Shown piece by piece: positions 38,191-52,431 of a stretch of DNA of 64,000 bases (the stretch's first letter is position 1; every line of letters starts with the position of its first letter). The notes under the pieces are model-generated. The model was given only the letters and a program-made list of their open reading frames with translations. It made no database searches and was not told the DNA's origin. Source of the stretch: Mansonella perstans. Lineage: Eukaryota; Nematoda; Chromadorea; Rhabditida; Onchocercidae. The stretch spans positions 124,001 through 188,000 of the forward strand of contig JBAMDO010000053.1 in assembly GCA_037074765.1 (NCBI GenBank), written 5' to 3'. Made by a program: the position numbers and the translations under genes.

Positions 38191-39134
38191 GTTAAAAAAA
38201 AACCAAGACAACGACAACGACAACGACATTGAGCAGAAATAAAATGTGCTTCATTAAAACTGCTTGATATATCATCTCATGAGTCACAAAATATTGCTGT
38301 AGACAGTTAAAGAAAGAGAAGATCTAATGCGTTAGAAAATTAAAATCCATTAAAGAACAATTCTTTGATTTAAATAAATAGAGTGAATGAATGTAATCAT
38401 TGCATGCGCAGCAAGAAAATAGCTTTTCTTATGGGCATGGCCTCACATTTTAATGTTCTATCAATACTTCTTGGCAAGTGAATGAAGATTAATTATGTCA
38501 AAGATTTCCGCTCGGATTTTTTTTAAAAATTTATGGAAGTAAGTTACTATTAAATTAAACCGAAAAAAAAAGTGCTGGAATATTTTGCTGAAAGCTTGAA
38601 AGTGAATTGGCACCTTTAACCTATTTAAATATAGAGACCAGCAATCAAGTTTTGTAAAACCTTTTACAATTTCGTTTCTATCATCGTCGATGACATTCTT
38701 TGCCACCCCTTTCATATAAAATGCACACAAAGATCCACTCTGTTGCGATGCACGTGAACAGCAACTAAAACACATGTACTTTTTGCATAATTTGTCGACT
38801 AGGAAGAAAGACACGACAATATTTTTTAGAATTTCCTGAATAACTGATTCAGAAAAATTTGAATATGGATTTTATTTAAAGAGACAAAACTTCATTTAAA
38901 TATCTATAGATAGTTTATATCATTAGTTGTTTTTTCTACTATATCTCCATGCGACTTTTATAATAGTTTAAAATCAATTTCTTTACTCTAAAACTGAAAT
39001 GGAATTTGCAAATTTTCTTTGTCAATTCATTTTCAACTCAAATTTAACATCTGAGCATAACTCATTAAAGCTATATCATTATATCATCATCTCAGTGTAG
39101 ATCCGAATAGCTAAACATTTGCAATTTAATGTAT

Positions 39135-39169
39135 CTTATAGTAATTTAATTGATTTAAATTACTATAAG
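39135..39169. repeat. Perfect inverted repeat, 14-bp arms
   Basis: CTTATAGTAATTTA and its exact reverse complement TAAATTACTATAAG are separated by seven bases (ATTGATT). It is not next to a gene end that I can place. Confidence 0.95.
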
Positions 39170-42100
39170 TGACATTTTTTACTTCATATTATCTTCTTTT
39201 TTCATTATTAGCAATTACCGTACGTGAACAAGACGTGCAATAACGTAAGATGTTCAGATATTGCAATGGGTATGATAAGCATAAATCTCCTTCTACCAGT
39301 TAGTTCTCACTCAATTTCCCAAATCTTTTCATTTTCATTTTATAAATTCTGAAGTCTAAAGAAAAATGAGAAGTGATTAATGATTTCCTGAAAAGTTCTT
39401 CAACTGTTGGTCGAATAACTCTTCTACTCCAGTGTAAGTCCTCTCCAGTGTAAGTCCTTCAGTCCATCTGCAACCACACAATTGTTCATGCAATAAAGTT
39501 TGACATCGACTGCTTTGCTATCGTTGATAGAATACGCAGAATCTTTTCTTACTTTTTTTTTTACCTTAGAAAGCAATTACAAGAACATATCTTCGGGTCA
39601 TCACTTATAAACAAGCTCTCTTGGAATTGTTTTTTGACCTTTCTCGTTTTCGTTCTTTCAAAGGTAAATTCTTTCGGTACTGAACTATTCCCACTCTTCT
39701 TCAACTGACGATACTTCACAATTCATATCAAATATCACAGTGGTTGATAATGCATGAAAAAGTTAACACTGTAAAACATAAATGTGTTTGATTTGCCGGA
39801 AGACATTTAGAGCAGTTTTGTTGACAAAGTAAACTACCGCAGTCTCTCTTTGACTCTCTCTCTCTTTTTAAAAATTGATACAGAAAAAATCACAGGTTTG
39901 CCGTACATAGAGTAATGGCACTCTTCTTCACAACGAAAGAAGTTTACATTGATCATCGACCCGTTGCAACCAACGTAATGCTGTACCCACACGCAATTCA
40001 TATTAAATCACTCAATCACTTCACAAATTATTCATTTCTCCTATTAACATTTTGTCATTGAGAAATTAATTATGATAGAATGGCTATAAAATGTTTAAGA
40101 AAACATACTAAGTTTGAATTCCCAATATGGCTTTTCTAGATAAATTGTTGGATTTTAAACTCGGTGTATTTTTTTATAGTTGCGATAGTCAAAGTTTGGG
40201 TAACATGAAATGAAAAAAAAAAAAAAAAACTATCAAATTTAATCACGTAAATAAATGAATCAATAGAATTGCTGATTAATCATTTCAAAAACTAATTTAT
40301 TCCAATGCATAGAGCAAAAAGATCTAGTAGGATGAATCAACATAAGAAATTTTAATTCACATATATTTACTTGAACTTCCATCTAAATAAGGAATAAATA
40401 GCCTGTCCTATTTGCATCTCTCTCTCTGATTTCTTTTCCGGTTAGCATTTAGCAAAGAATTTTACGAATTTACGATCATCCATTTAGTAAATTTCGAAAT
40501 AAATATTGATTCCCGCTGTATGTATACCATCTGGAAGATTAATAGTGAATTAGCATCCTTCAATTGCTCCTATTTTCTTCACAGCTATTCATTTTTGCAC
40601 TGAAATGTCACTCAATCTTCACTTGAAAATCGGAAGATAATTTCCATGTTTCAGATTCTTCAATAAAGCAAAACTGGCTTGTTTTCTAGCCGATACAATT
40701 GTCACCATCCATGATGGCGACATTCATGGAATCTATTTGCAATGAATGATGATTGTGTTGTTGTACCATGTTCATCATATACGAATCAGAACAGAAATGA
40801 CTCTTAAGATTATTATTACTGATAATTGTCGATAATTGTCGGTAATTGTCGCAAACATAAAAGCGCATTTTGTGATGCACGCCATCTGCACCTATGTTTC
40901 ACAATTCGAGCACTAGCGGTTACAAGTCCGTAATACCAAAACGATGAACTTCATGTTTACCAATATCAAAACTTTATAACTTATCCCTAACTTGTTTTGC
41001 TACTTTTTTTCTACATACTGATGATCAGAATGGAATTCCCAGTAACGATTAACATTCGGAAAATTGTCAAAAAAAAATTCAATAACAAATTAAAAGCAGC
41101 ATAACAACCTTGAAACTTTCCCCGCCCACATCCCATTAAATTAAATTTGAGATTCATGTTTATTTGCTAATTCTGTAGATAACAAATGATAAACTTTACA
41201 ACATCAAGCACAAATGATCAAAAAAGCAGAGAGAGAGAAAACATACATCAACAAATTTTAAGTAAGGAAATCGAAATTTTTTTAAAAAATGTTAAACGTA
41301 GGCAAAAAGTGCTATGAGATTCCACATAACACAAGTACAAAAACAAGTAAAAAAAAGGAAGTATCACAGTTTCTGAATTTAAGACAAAAGAAAATAACAG
41401 CTAATACAACAATATGGCACAATCGGTATTCATCTTGCTAAGTTCCACATAGGACGATAGATTTTGTAATGTCGAAACTCTATGTAACGTTATATTCAAA
41501 ATAATAACTTCAACTCAACTTCGAAAAATTTCAAAATTTCAATTTTGGAAAACTTTAGCTCTTCAATTTTTAATTCTTAAGAATTACAGAAAAATTTTAA
41601 GCTTCAAATGATCACCAACAACCATCGAAAAATTCCACGTAATCATATATGGAACAATTTAGTGAATTAAGGACAAACTAAGCTCAAGAATCAAGAAATA
41701 AAAAAGTATGGCAAAGCACAGTAGATGCATAGATTATATTCTGATTAGTGTATGTTGTAGAAGTTTAGAAATTAGGACTGCAGAAGTTTAGGCACTTAAT
41801 CAAGTTACTAATTGACAAAAAAGAACCCGTCATAATATATGAGGAATCAACAATTATTATGCAAGGCTGTAAATAGTATTTGCTGAACAATATGAATTTT
41901 TATAACAAAAATCCAAATGAGACTAACTGACCATCAGTTATGAAAAATTTGAACTGCATCCATAGCAGGCAAAAAGATTGGTTTTCAAATCTAAAAAATC
42001 AATTATCCGAAAAATGTTTCACTCTTCTTAACTAAGTGAAACTAAAAGACCTTCTTCAGTCTATATTAAATACAAAAGTCATAGAGTAGTTATCTTAGGA

Positions 42101-42354
42101 AAAAGCAAAGATACCACAGGTTAATTACATAAGTAAAAATAAGCCAGCAAAATTATTTATAAATACATAAAATATTGTTATCAGTAATCATTATACATAA
42201 GACTTTGCTGTATAGATTCGAAATGGATCAGCAAACTGCATCAATTTAAAACTGCTTCACAACCGGCAGTGACAAAAAAAAAAGATCTTTAAACTATGTG
42301 CAATAACTCAATAAATATATTACCTTAAAAGGAAAATTCTAAGGCTTTCTTAAA

Positions 42355-45300
42355 CTACTTTGGGTAATTATGCTGCTGCTGCTTTCGTTTGTAAGTTTTT
42401 GGTGGCAACGGAGGAGGTGAATCGGAACCATTCCTTTCTGCAATCATTTTTTCACCACATACTTCTTGCGGTTTTCTATTATAAAACCTGAAATATACAC
42501 TGTGATGAGAACATGTATTTCAGTAAATAGTGATCATAGCATCATTAAAACTAGTCAAAAAATATAAAACTCACAATTTTGGCGGCCTTGGAGGTGGCTC
42601 TACGAGACAAGCTCGCCGTGGATGCAGCCTTGGAGCTGTAATGACATTATTCTGATCTGAATTTCGCGACGGTGAGGGCAGTGATATTACAGTGGTTGCA
42701 TCGGGCACTGCTGACCTTACATCCCTAAAACTTTGAATTAGATAACAAATACTAGTAGTGAAAATTTTACATTTTCATTCTCACAAATTTGAGATTTAAT
42801 ATTAGACGATTTGTGAAATTCAGCACTAACTTATTCCAGACGACACGCACAGCATCATCAGACAATGGTGATGGTAATTGTTCGACTTTTTTCCTTGGTG
42901 GTACTGTTGGAATCATGCTTGCTGTTTGTGATACAATGGAATTATTTTGCAAAGGTAGTGTTGTTCGGGAACATACTGCATTCCCTCCACATGGCGGAAA
43001 AACGAATGAATCTAAACGTATCGAAATATCAGCAATGAATTAGAATGTGAATTTTTAAAAAGCTCGATTTCCGATATATTATCTTTTAATTATTAATATG
43101 CTGTCAAAAAATCACTAAAGTTTTCTGAAGTGAAAATAATTCACCTGGAATTACTAATAATGTAGTTGGGTCGGAAACAAATGGGTAAATAACTACGCTT
43201 ATTTAAATAAGCCAACCTGGTCGAGCAGTGCAAAACGGAGCAGAGTGAGGCGGAACAGGGCCATTCAGATCTGGAGTTGTATGAGTTGAAACTTTTAGAG
43301 GTGGTGGTGGAGCCAACTGTTCCTGGGTTAACAATTTTCGCGGATAGAGAGGAGGCGGTGACAGAGCAGTAAAATGTTCATTTTGTGACGAACGGGGACT
43401 TGGTGGTGTCGAGGATGCTTTATCGTTTCGATGCCTAGCCTTTGGCAGTATCGGCGGGATTCGTGGTTCTGTTGGTGAAGCAATTGTTGATTGAATACCA
43501 CATTTTGCGTCACCGAGATATCGCGGTTGTTGACCTAAAGATACAGCATTAAGGTATTTGAAGTTAAGGATCTCAACTTCAATTCGGTGATTTTTTTGAA
43601 ATTTCCCTCAAAAAGCTGTGATAGTCTATTTTTAGAACAGCAGCAGACAAACATCCTGCTACACAATAAGCAAATACGTGAACTAACCTGGAGTGATTTC
43701 AACCATTCCAAGATAAGAATTCCGGTCCTCCAAATTTGATAAGAAGTTGGGTCGTGACCTGAAAAAGCGTACAAGCAAAAATAAGACATGAAGTCATTAT
43801 GAAAATTCTTTACTAGAGAATGATGCATTTCAAATGATAATTAAGAATTAATAGTTCATTTTCCAACCGTCAAAACTATTATATATATATATATATAAAT
43901 CTATATATCAGTACAAGTGCCATATCTATTTAGATAATAACTATTACATTTATATTTTGTGAAAAGAAGATAGCATTCAATTCACAGATTGTCCTCAGAA
44001 AAAAATATTTCTGAATGACTTAAGTGGTAATAAAAGTAAACTGTATTGTTTAATTCAGGTTTATTACTGAATAATGAGTTTTTACAGTCGTATCCACTGG
44101 GCGTCTTATTTTCATCTTTAGAACAGAGAGCAAAATAATCCAGTTTTAAGATCATTTCATATTTACAAGTATAGAATAGCACAAAAACTTCGTACACATT
44201 AGGCATTTAATTTAGCCAACTTCTGGTTTGAAATTAATTTAAAATAAAAGAAGTACAGAACTAATTAAGAAAAAATATTTCTAACCTACATTCGCTAATG
44301 ACTTATATTGGACTAACTGGTATTACACAGGTCTTTATCTAAAACAGAATTATGCACTGTAAAAATCTATGATACTGGAAACTTACATATCCGATGAGTG
44401 AGATACGTTAGAACTGTAATTATTAAGTGTCGAGAAACCTCGTCCACTAGCACGATGTCCCGAGTAATGGTTCGATGGACCACTAGTTGATGGTGTTGAT
44501 GAGATTCCCTTGGGTGGCTTGATGCCAGGTGATTTCAATACGTGAGCTGGTCTTGCTGGTTTCTGTAAGCGACAGCTGTTTCAATAAAAAATTTGTAAAC
44601 AAGAAACTGGCAGAAATGTTAGAACAGCTCGCAACAGCATTAAATTATGTCTATACCACACATGTATTCATAACACTCATTACAACTATCTGAACTTTGC
44701 TGCGACATAATCATCTCGACTTTAAAGCCCTTTTAGATCTTTGCATCATGAGTCCTATTTAAGACAGATAACAACTGCTTCAAATTTGTCATAATCAGCG
44801 TTAGAATTTATTTATTCACAGTTTATCATAGACGGCATAAATAAAAATTACTTACGATTTCATTTTCTAAGTTTCCTAGAAGTGATATAAAACTGAAAGA
44901 AGTATCCAATGATAAGTAAAATCTCAATTTGAGTGTTAATATTCTTTACTAGTTACTATTTACTAGCACTTAATAAGCTTAAATAAAATTTACAAAGACA
45001 TAAACGGCTCAATCATGACTTTTTTCGTAGTTTAAAAAGTTTTCTGTGAAATAGCTTTAGAAATAGATTGATTGAAATGAATAAAGAGGCAGGACCGACG
45101 CGAAGAATATTTAGGGTTAAATTTGCATTTTTTTTTTGGCATTTTATTACTTTTAATCTATTGAATCAAAGAAAGCGTGTTAGTGAAACGAGAAATTAAA
45201 AAATAATAAAGCAAAGTTGCTCTCTAATTGCATCTCTTCTAGATTAAGTGGAAGAGACAGCAAAAGGTAAATATAATAAAAATGATTCTCCAAACTTTAA

Positions 45301-48300
45301 AGCGTTACTCTTTCTTTGCCATCCACTCAATTTTATTACAGATATAGCAAAGTGCATATGCATATATGAAATGGTAGTACTTTTTTTTTTTAATTAGTGA
45401 GAAGAATTCCAAATTTGCTATACGGTGTCAATATCTTGAAAATGCCGCCTTAGTCTTATTTGAGAACATCGAACAGTAATAGAAGTCACATAAAATAAAA
45501 TAAGAAAACTTACGACAAATTCCATTTTATCAGGATCTTTTGGTTCCACTTTCAGTGACTGTTCCCACATGTATGTCTCCAACGATTCCTTTCCATCAAA
45601 ACCGTTCAGTGGATTGATGGTTTCAAAAAAATGCTGAAATTTCGACATTATAACTAAATATATGAAGAAATTGTTATTGCACATAAAAATATTAAACAGT
45701 GGCTAAATTAAACTTACCAGTTCAAAGTATAAAATAAATACAGCTGCTTCAAAATAATATCCAAAAAACTAGTGTTATAAGAGGAAAAGAACTCCAGTTA
45801 ATGTTTTTGAGATTCTTTCTTGTGAGTGAAATAAAATATTGAACCAGTGGATATATAGATTGAATGAAGCCATATGAAAATGATAAATCACAGGAAGTTA
45901 GAAAATGATAAATCAGAACGAGACCAACAAAAGGAAGAAGATAACAATAAAGTTCTTTTAGAAATGAAGTGCAATTAACATAAACTAACGTAATTAAATA
46001 AAATGTAAGAAACAATTACTGAAATAAAAATGACTTCGGATAAAACAAATTTTTACCGGATCATAAGATGCAGAAAGAGATGATGTTGCAGATGATTGAG
46101 AGCAGCAGGAGAATAAGGTACATGAAAGCATGCTGCGATCAGTGCTGCTATTATATCTGATATACGGTCACATGGTATCCACTTAATACTAACAAACTAA
46201 AAAATTATTTACGAGTCAATACATTCTCGGGTATATTCTCGGACAAATAAATTCTTATGAATCAAACAGAAAACTGACCAAATCGCTCTTAATTCTTAAA
46301 ATGGTTTGAAATCATTAATTAAAATGTAAATCGTGTGTTCATTAAGAAATACAAAAAGCCAGGATCCAATCTTCAAACTTTAATTCAAGACAAAACTGCT
46401 AAAGCGACCAACCCATACATCTTATAGTGACAGAGGATTTCAAAAAAATTCATAATCACATAGCTGATTTTCTACGGAAATTTCTCTAACAAAAAGCCCC
46501 TAAATTCTGAATTAGTGAAATTCTTGATAACTATTTTAAATTCACTGTTTTCTTATCAAAATTATTTCGAAAAAAATGATAAACTTTAGAAGAATTCAAA
46601 AATATGAGTGGGTGCTCAGAAAATATTTTCTTATCGGATAAAACAACAAAAATGCTACCTTATCATATCATATAATGGTAATCGTAGAGTGATGATACGT
46701 CGAAATGTAACGAGAAATTAGTTATCGCTGTGAATGAAGGAAATAGCCAGAAAATGCATAAGATAAAAGCACGGAAGATTGAATCTGCGAAAGTTTTGGT
46801 TAAAGGAGTAAAAGCAGCAGCAGCAGCAGCAGAACTACAATCACTATATCTGCGTGTTTAACCGGAAGTTGTTCCTTGAAATCAACACTAATGGAGGTGT
46901 ATATCATTGTGAAATTGATGGGAACTTCAAGGCACACATTGAACAATGAAGAGAGAAAAGCGGAAATGAAATGCTGCTATGATAATGTGTGGAAAGCAAG
47001 ATGGCATCTAGAGAGCTGATTCGATTCGAGATTTTCAAAAAGTGAGATAACACAACAAAAATCATTGGCTGGTATTTTTACGATGGAAAATAAGCTAATA
47101 AAAAGAGAAGGAAAATAATGAGGTTCCGTTCCAAATGATGCTACGATAATGGGATTGAATATGATGTTCGAGTTCGCAATTAAAGTTATCAGTTGACTGA
47201 CTGAATGTAAACAAATATTACCATACTGAAAAAACATATTAATACCATAGATACTATAGTAAGCCTGGAGAAACTATGCATAAGGAGATATCATATATAT
47301 TTATCAGCAGAAAAGTATCACAATATATGAGGACAATTAGCATGAAATTAATAAAATCAACCAACAGATTCAAGTAACTGAAGAATTAATAAGCTAATTA
47401 ATAATAATAATCTACAATGTTTCTGAAAGTACTTGCTGAAACGATAAATTTGAACTTTGATGAATTACTTATTATTACGGTTAACTCACCGAAGATGATC
47501 ATTTGCCATGATTACTGTGGTATGAGCGACATAATAGTATACAACGATGATGATAGACAGATTTCTTGCGAACGGCTTAACTTCGTTAGATATTTTCATA
47601 CTATGTCGACGAACAAAAAATTGTTGCTGCAGCAAAAAAAGATTCTGGTTATTGGGAGTGATGATAACGATTAAATAAAACAAAAAAAGAAAAGCTTTCG
47701 AAATGATCAATCAATTAGGCTAAAGAAAATAAGGAAGACATTAATATTTTTTGTTTTCATGCTGAAAATAATGAAGAGCAAGTATTCTTTTAATTGCTTA
47801 ATTTCCTCTTTCAATTAAATCATCATTAACATTTTCTACTAATAATTCAATTCTAGAATATTCAAGAATAAGAGAAAAGGTAAACAAGTGCATCGTAAAT
47901 TTGCAAAAGGAATGGAGAAAAAAAGTGGGCAAAAATTTAAAGGAAAAATTTCAATTTCATTGATGTACAATGACTTTTTTTGAGTCATGAAGGAAAATGA
48001 ATGTTCAGATCAATTATCCCAAAGATCATGATGAAGAGCCTAAAATCATAGAATACTATTGAAATTATCCAGAATTTTTCTACTTGACATTCCTTTATGG
48101 GCAAAACCCATTCATATTACGAGATCTGTTCTATATAGGAAATGTTTTTCTAGGATTGTACAATATATTCTTACCTTATCTAGCAGTAAGTAAAATAATG
48201 ACAATTTTATATCAGCAGTCACTATTAGGAAGCAATGAAAAGATTTTCACAGAATATTGAAGTTCTCTCTATTTCTTAAAAGAAATAAGATAAAACTGCA

Positions 48301-51300
48301 AGTGCTGCAAAAGGTAGAATAATTATGAATAATTAAAGCTATATTAAATGCATTTCAGCAATAAATAATCATTTTATTGTTGAAATATATTGTTGAATTT
48401 TTATGTAAGAGTAAGAACTGCTCTAAATGCTCTAAGAAAATGATTAGGAAAGATATTGTACACAGTTACAATTATCTAATGCTATAATATTTAGCTATAA
48501 CATTCCCTGATACTATTACTACAAATATGATATATTCATATTTTAGAAATGATTTCCACAAATCATAAAATTATCCATGAAAGTGTTCGTATGATTCACA
48601 GTAATATTTATCAACTGCTCCAACTTGCAGTGAGAAATTTTATTAATAAGAATGGACATGTCCACAAATCTCATTGGAAAATCATTAATTGTATAGATTA
48701 TTTAAAAGAACATCTTATATTGTTTCGAAAATGAAGGACTTTCAAAAAAAAAACAAAAAAATAAATTACTATATTCAATCTCCATTCAAAATGAAAGAAT
48801 GTTCGGTTAGAAAGGATGATTTATTCGCAATCTACTTTTAATTAGTTATGAACATCATCATGGCGTGATGTGAATGTGTTACAATAAAAGAAAGTAATTT
48901 TCGAAAAAATTTGAAGGAAAATTTTAGCGATACGAAGCTCAAATAATTCAACATTGAAATGCAGATAAGAAAAGACTCCTGGAATCAAATGACCTCAGTA
49001 TAACTACTAAAACTTAAACCGTACTTCCTGCTGTTTAAAACCCAAGGAACTACTTCTTACTATTTTTCTTAAAATGAAAATTAAGATTTAAAAATTCTTC
49101 TGTATATTAATTAAAAGTGAGAATTACTGAACAGATGCATATCAATTTGAAATAAATTTGAAATAAGAGAAAGGCTTTAATGTCATCATCTGATTTATAT
49201 TGAAATTATGCGACTAATGTCACATAATGTCACCAAAAAGAACATTTAGTAATGTTATTTATATCTCTGATTTCTAAAGCCAGCTCGTAAAATGATTAAT
49301 AAATTTTTAATTTTATAAGACAGACCATTTATATTTCAAATTGTAAGAAATCAAACTAATAATGTTGATATGGTTGAGAGTAAGCTGAACTGAGATTCTT
49401 TGAAAAATGATTTAAAGGAACAGAAAATGATTGCGATTTGAATAACACGTGATGTGTTAATACATATTTTAACAGCAGCTCGGAACTGAAAAATTTCTTT
49501 GTAGTCCTTTTCTCTTTAAAAAACCGCCTCTTATCATTTACTTTTAATAAGTCAGAATAAATTGAACTATTTATTTAGCTCCTCATTAGTAAAGAAAACA
49601 ATAAAATCATTTCATTCTTAAAATAACAGAAACCAAAAGAACTTCGAAACATTACTACTTCTCTAGTAGTAGTAATGTTTCCAGTTCTAGTTCGGAAAGT
49701 AAAAGTCAAAATTATTTTATATATTATTTTTTATATACAATTATTTTATATATTATTCTTAATCGGAATTTCCTCCGTTCTGTTCCGGAATTCACTGTGC
49801 TAAGAGAATTAGCATGATAAATTTCCTAACATTTCTCTTACATTTTTAATAAGTATTAAATGTGAAAACTTTTTATTTACTCATAACATTCGTGATTCAA
49901 CATACTTCTACTTCTGACATTTAAATGGTATTTACGATATCCAAGCTATTGAAATTCAATATTATCAGACTAAAACAAAAGTTTGATCAACTAAATACTT
50001 TTATTATTAGCAAGATGCTATTGAAGATCTTTACGAAAAGTACAGATAATACATACATTTTTGGAAAAATACATACAATAAGTGTAATATTCCCTAATTA
50101 GAAGGAAAACTGATGAATACTGCTCACCTTAGTTTGACACAACCATCGTTTTCGTCTGCTCATCACACATTTATCAGCAATAAGCGGTGTCGTCTCGCAA
50201 TAATCACTTAGTACCATCTCTTTAGCAATACAATAACATCAACAAATCTCTTATTTCACTTATAAAAGTGAAAAAATCATATTCTATTGAGCGCGAATAA
50301 GCGTAAATAATAAACATTTAACGTTAATAAAATCCTAAATTCAAAAAATTTTCGAGATATCGATATACGCATCTATATGAGAAATACCATGTCAAGTCTA
50401 AAACGATCATCATTTCTTTAAAATCTTTTTAAATGCCTATAATATAAAGGCGAATTATAAATGCAAAAGTTTAAAAATAATGAGATCAAAAATGACAAGA
50501 AATTATCATTATTTGAATTGCACAGGCATACTTAAATTCTTTTTACAGGAATAGAAATAGAATTTGGTAAAAATGAAAAATTTGCCCATTACATTTTTTT
50601 TTTCTGAAAGCTATGATAGTCATCAACTAGTAAAAGTAGAGTTGCTGGCTAGTTCAAATCCTTCAAATTGCTACCATAAGTTTCAGATACAAAAAATAGC
50701 TTTTGAATAGTAGAAAAAAATGCACACATTATGTTAAACGGGTAGAAAAATTCGGAAAACACTAAGATGAAAACAGGAAATATTACTAGAACGTCAAGAT
50801 TAAACGAAAGATAGCTTGTAAGTGAAATATTATCAAAGTGCAAAAATTTAAGAGAATACTGAAATTCTTAGATTCCAGAATAGGACACATGGAGATATTA
50901 ATGTGAAAAAGCTCAAAATAAATGCTATTCAAAGTATCAAAAAAGTATGCTGTCCTTATAAAATGCAAGAAGAATGAAGAATGAAGGCAGTGTGACGATG
51001 GGGTGAGATGGATGGATGAAGGATCAAATGATGGAATACCACAGGACTAACAGGTCTAATTGCTTGGGTTGTGTTGTATACATCGAGTGTATAGATAATA
51101 CCCACAATTTACTAATATTTACACATACACTTTGTAACAAAAGTTTAAATAGTAATAAAAACCATTCACTTCCCAAAACAGTACCATTATTACTCCTTAC
51201 AATGGGATATATGTGTCTTCCCACGATCTCATCGGACTCCACAAATGACAGCTGTCAAAATCTGATTAACTTCAATGCTATTAGTAAAAGATCCAGCAAA

Positions 51301-52400
51301 CTTCTCACAGTAAACAACGATTTATTTCTTTGTGGACAATGTTAAAAATGATCAGTGTATAAGTTAATTTTTAAAAATCAAACGAAATTGAAATAAGGAT
51401 TTGGTGAGATCAATCAAAAATTAAAATTAAGATGAATAAAAATAAGCGAATTCAAGTTTTTCAAAAAAATAATTGACAGATATAATATTTTACCTAGTAT
51501 TCGAAATAGCTAACACACTTTTATATCTATAACGAGCAATTAAAATGAGTATGGAGGAAGACTTTGGCAATAAATTTTTCTTTCAACGACAAATAAATTC
51601 TTGGGCCCTTAAGTGAAGCAATTTTTAAAGCTTATTTATGTTTTTTAGCTTCATGAAGACGAGAAAAAATCTGAAATGAATTAACTGATTTATTTACAGT
51701 AAACGGAAATCAAAGCAAAAGAATCATAAATCATTTTTTCTTTCATTTCATTGCTCCAACTATTTACCAAGATATTTTGAAAAGGATACAGATTAAAGAG
51801 AAATTTTATTTCGAACAACAAATTAATTAACGTGTAATTCGCTAGATTAATCAACTACAGATGCCTTCATTTAAAATGTCAAACGATGGAGCAATAAACA
51901 ATTGCGTTTAAATTTCTAAACAACTTGTATAAATTCTGAAACTTTGATGCAAATTATTTCAACTAAAGTGAATATTTAAAAATATGAGTCTAATTCAATC
52001 GTTGTTTAGAAATTAAAACATAAAAAATGATAGGAAGATGATATAAATTGCTGAAAGCAATTTTTTTTTCAAAAATTAATATGAAATTTAAATTCTTTTG
52101 AAAAAGATGAAAAAATTTCGTAGAATTATTGAAGAAAAATTAAAATAATTACAGTTGTAAATTAAAACTTACAATAATCCTGAATTTTAGTAAGTGTGAA
52201 TAAAATACCAATCTATCATTATTTTTTCTTTTTCTATTTATTTCTATCCTATCTTTATTTTTCAAAAAAAAAAAAAAATTCCTGAACAAATAAAATTTAT
52301 AGCAAGAAATAACAACACAAATGCATGTCCCATCATTTTTACGATGAAACGAAATGATGAAGTGAATAACTGTAAAACGAATAAGAATAAGTCATTTAGA

Positions 52401-52431
<31 letters not shown>

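Larger units (their letters stand above)
37092..42354. other. Large intergenic region
   Basis: This 5.3 kb region lies between the start of the PPxY gene and the end of SOS. It contains a 9-bp triplication (37266-37289), a less A+T-rich patch with a broken reading frame (37793-38190), a CAACGA repeat (about 38205-38226), a 35-nt hairpin (39135-39169) and short TAATTGTCG repeats (about 40818-40850). ORFs at 38461-38814 (117 codons) and 40686-40880 (64 codons), both minus, look slightly coding-like but have no clear splice signals. I do not call them. Confidence 0.5.

Noticed and set aside
38461..38814. 117-codon minus-strand ORF with a cysteine/basic stretch
   Set aside because: Part of the translation looks coding-like, but the second half is A+T-driven Phe/Lys/Ile and no splice sites join it to anything.
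40686..40880. 64-codon minus-strand ORF ending in a His/Asn-rich tail
   Set aside because: It overlaps short TAATTGTCG repeats and has no supported neighbouring exon.
51024..51345. Overlapping ORFs on both strands inside SOS intron 27
   Set aside because: Each is about 70-110 codons with mixed character and no consistent donor/acceptor pair. A nested gene cannot be supported.
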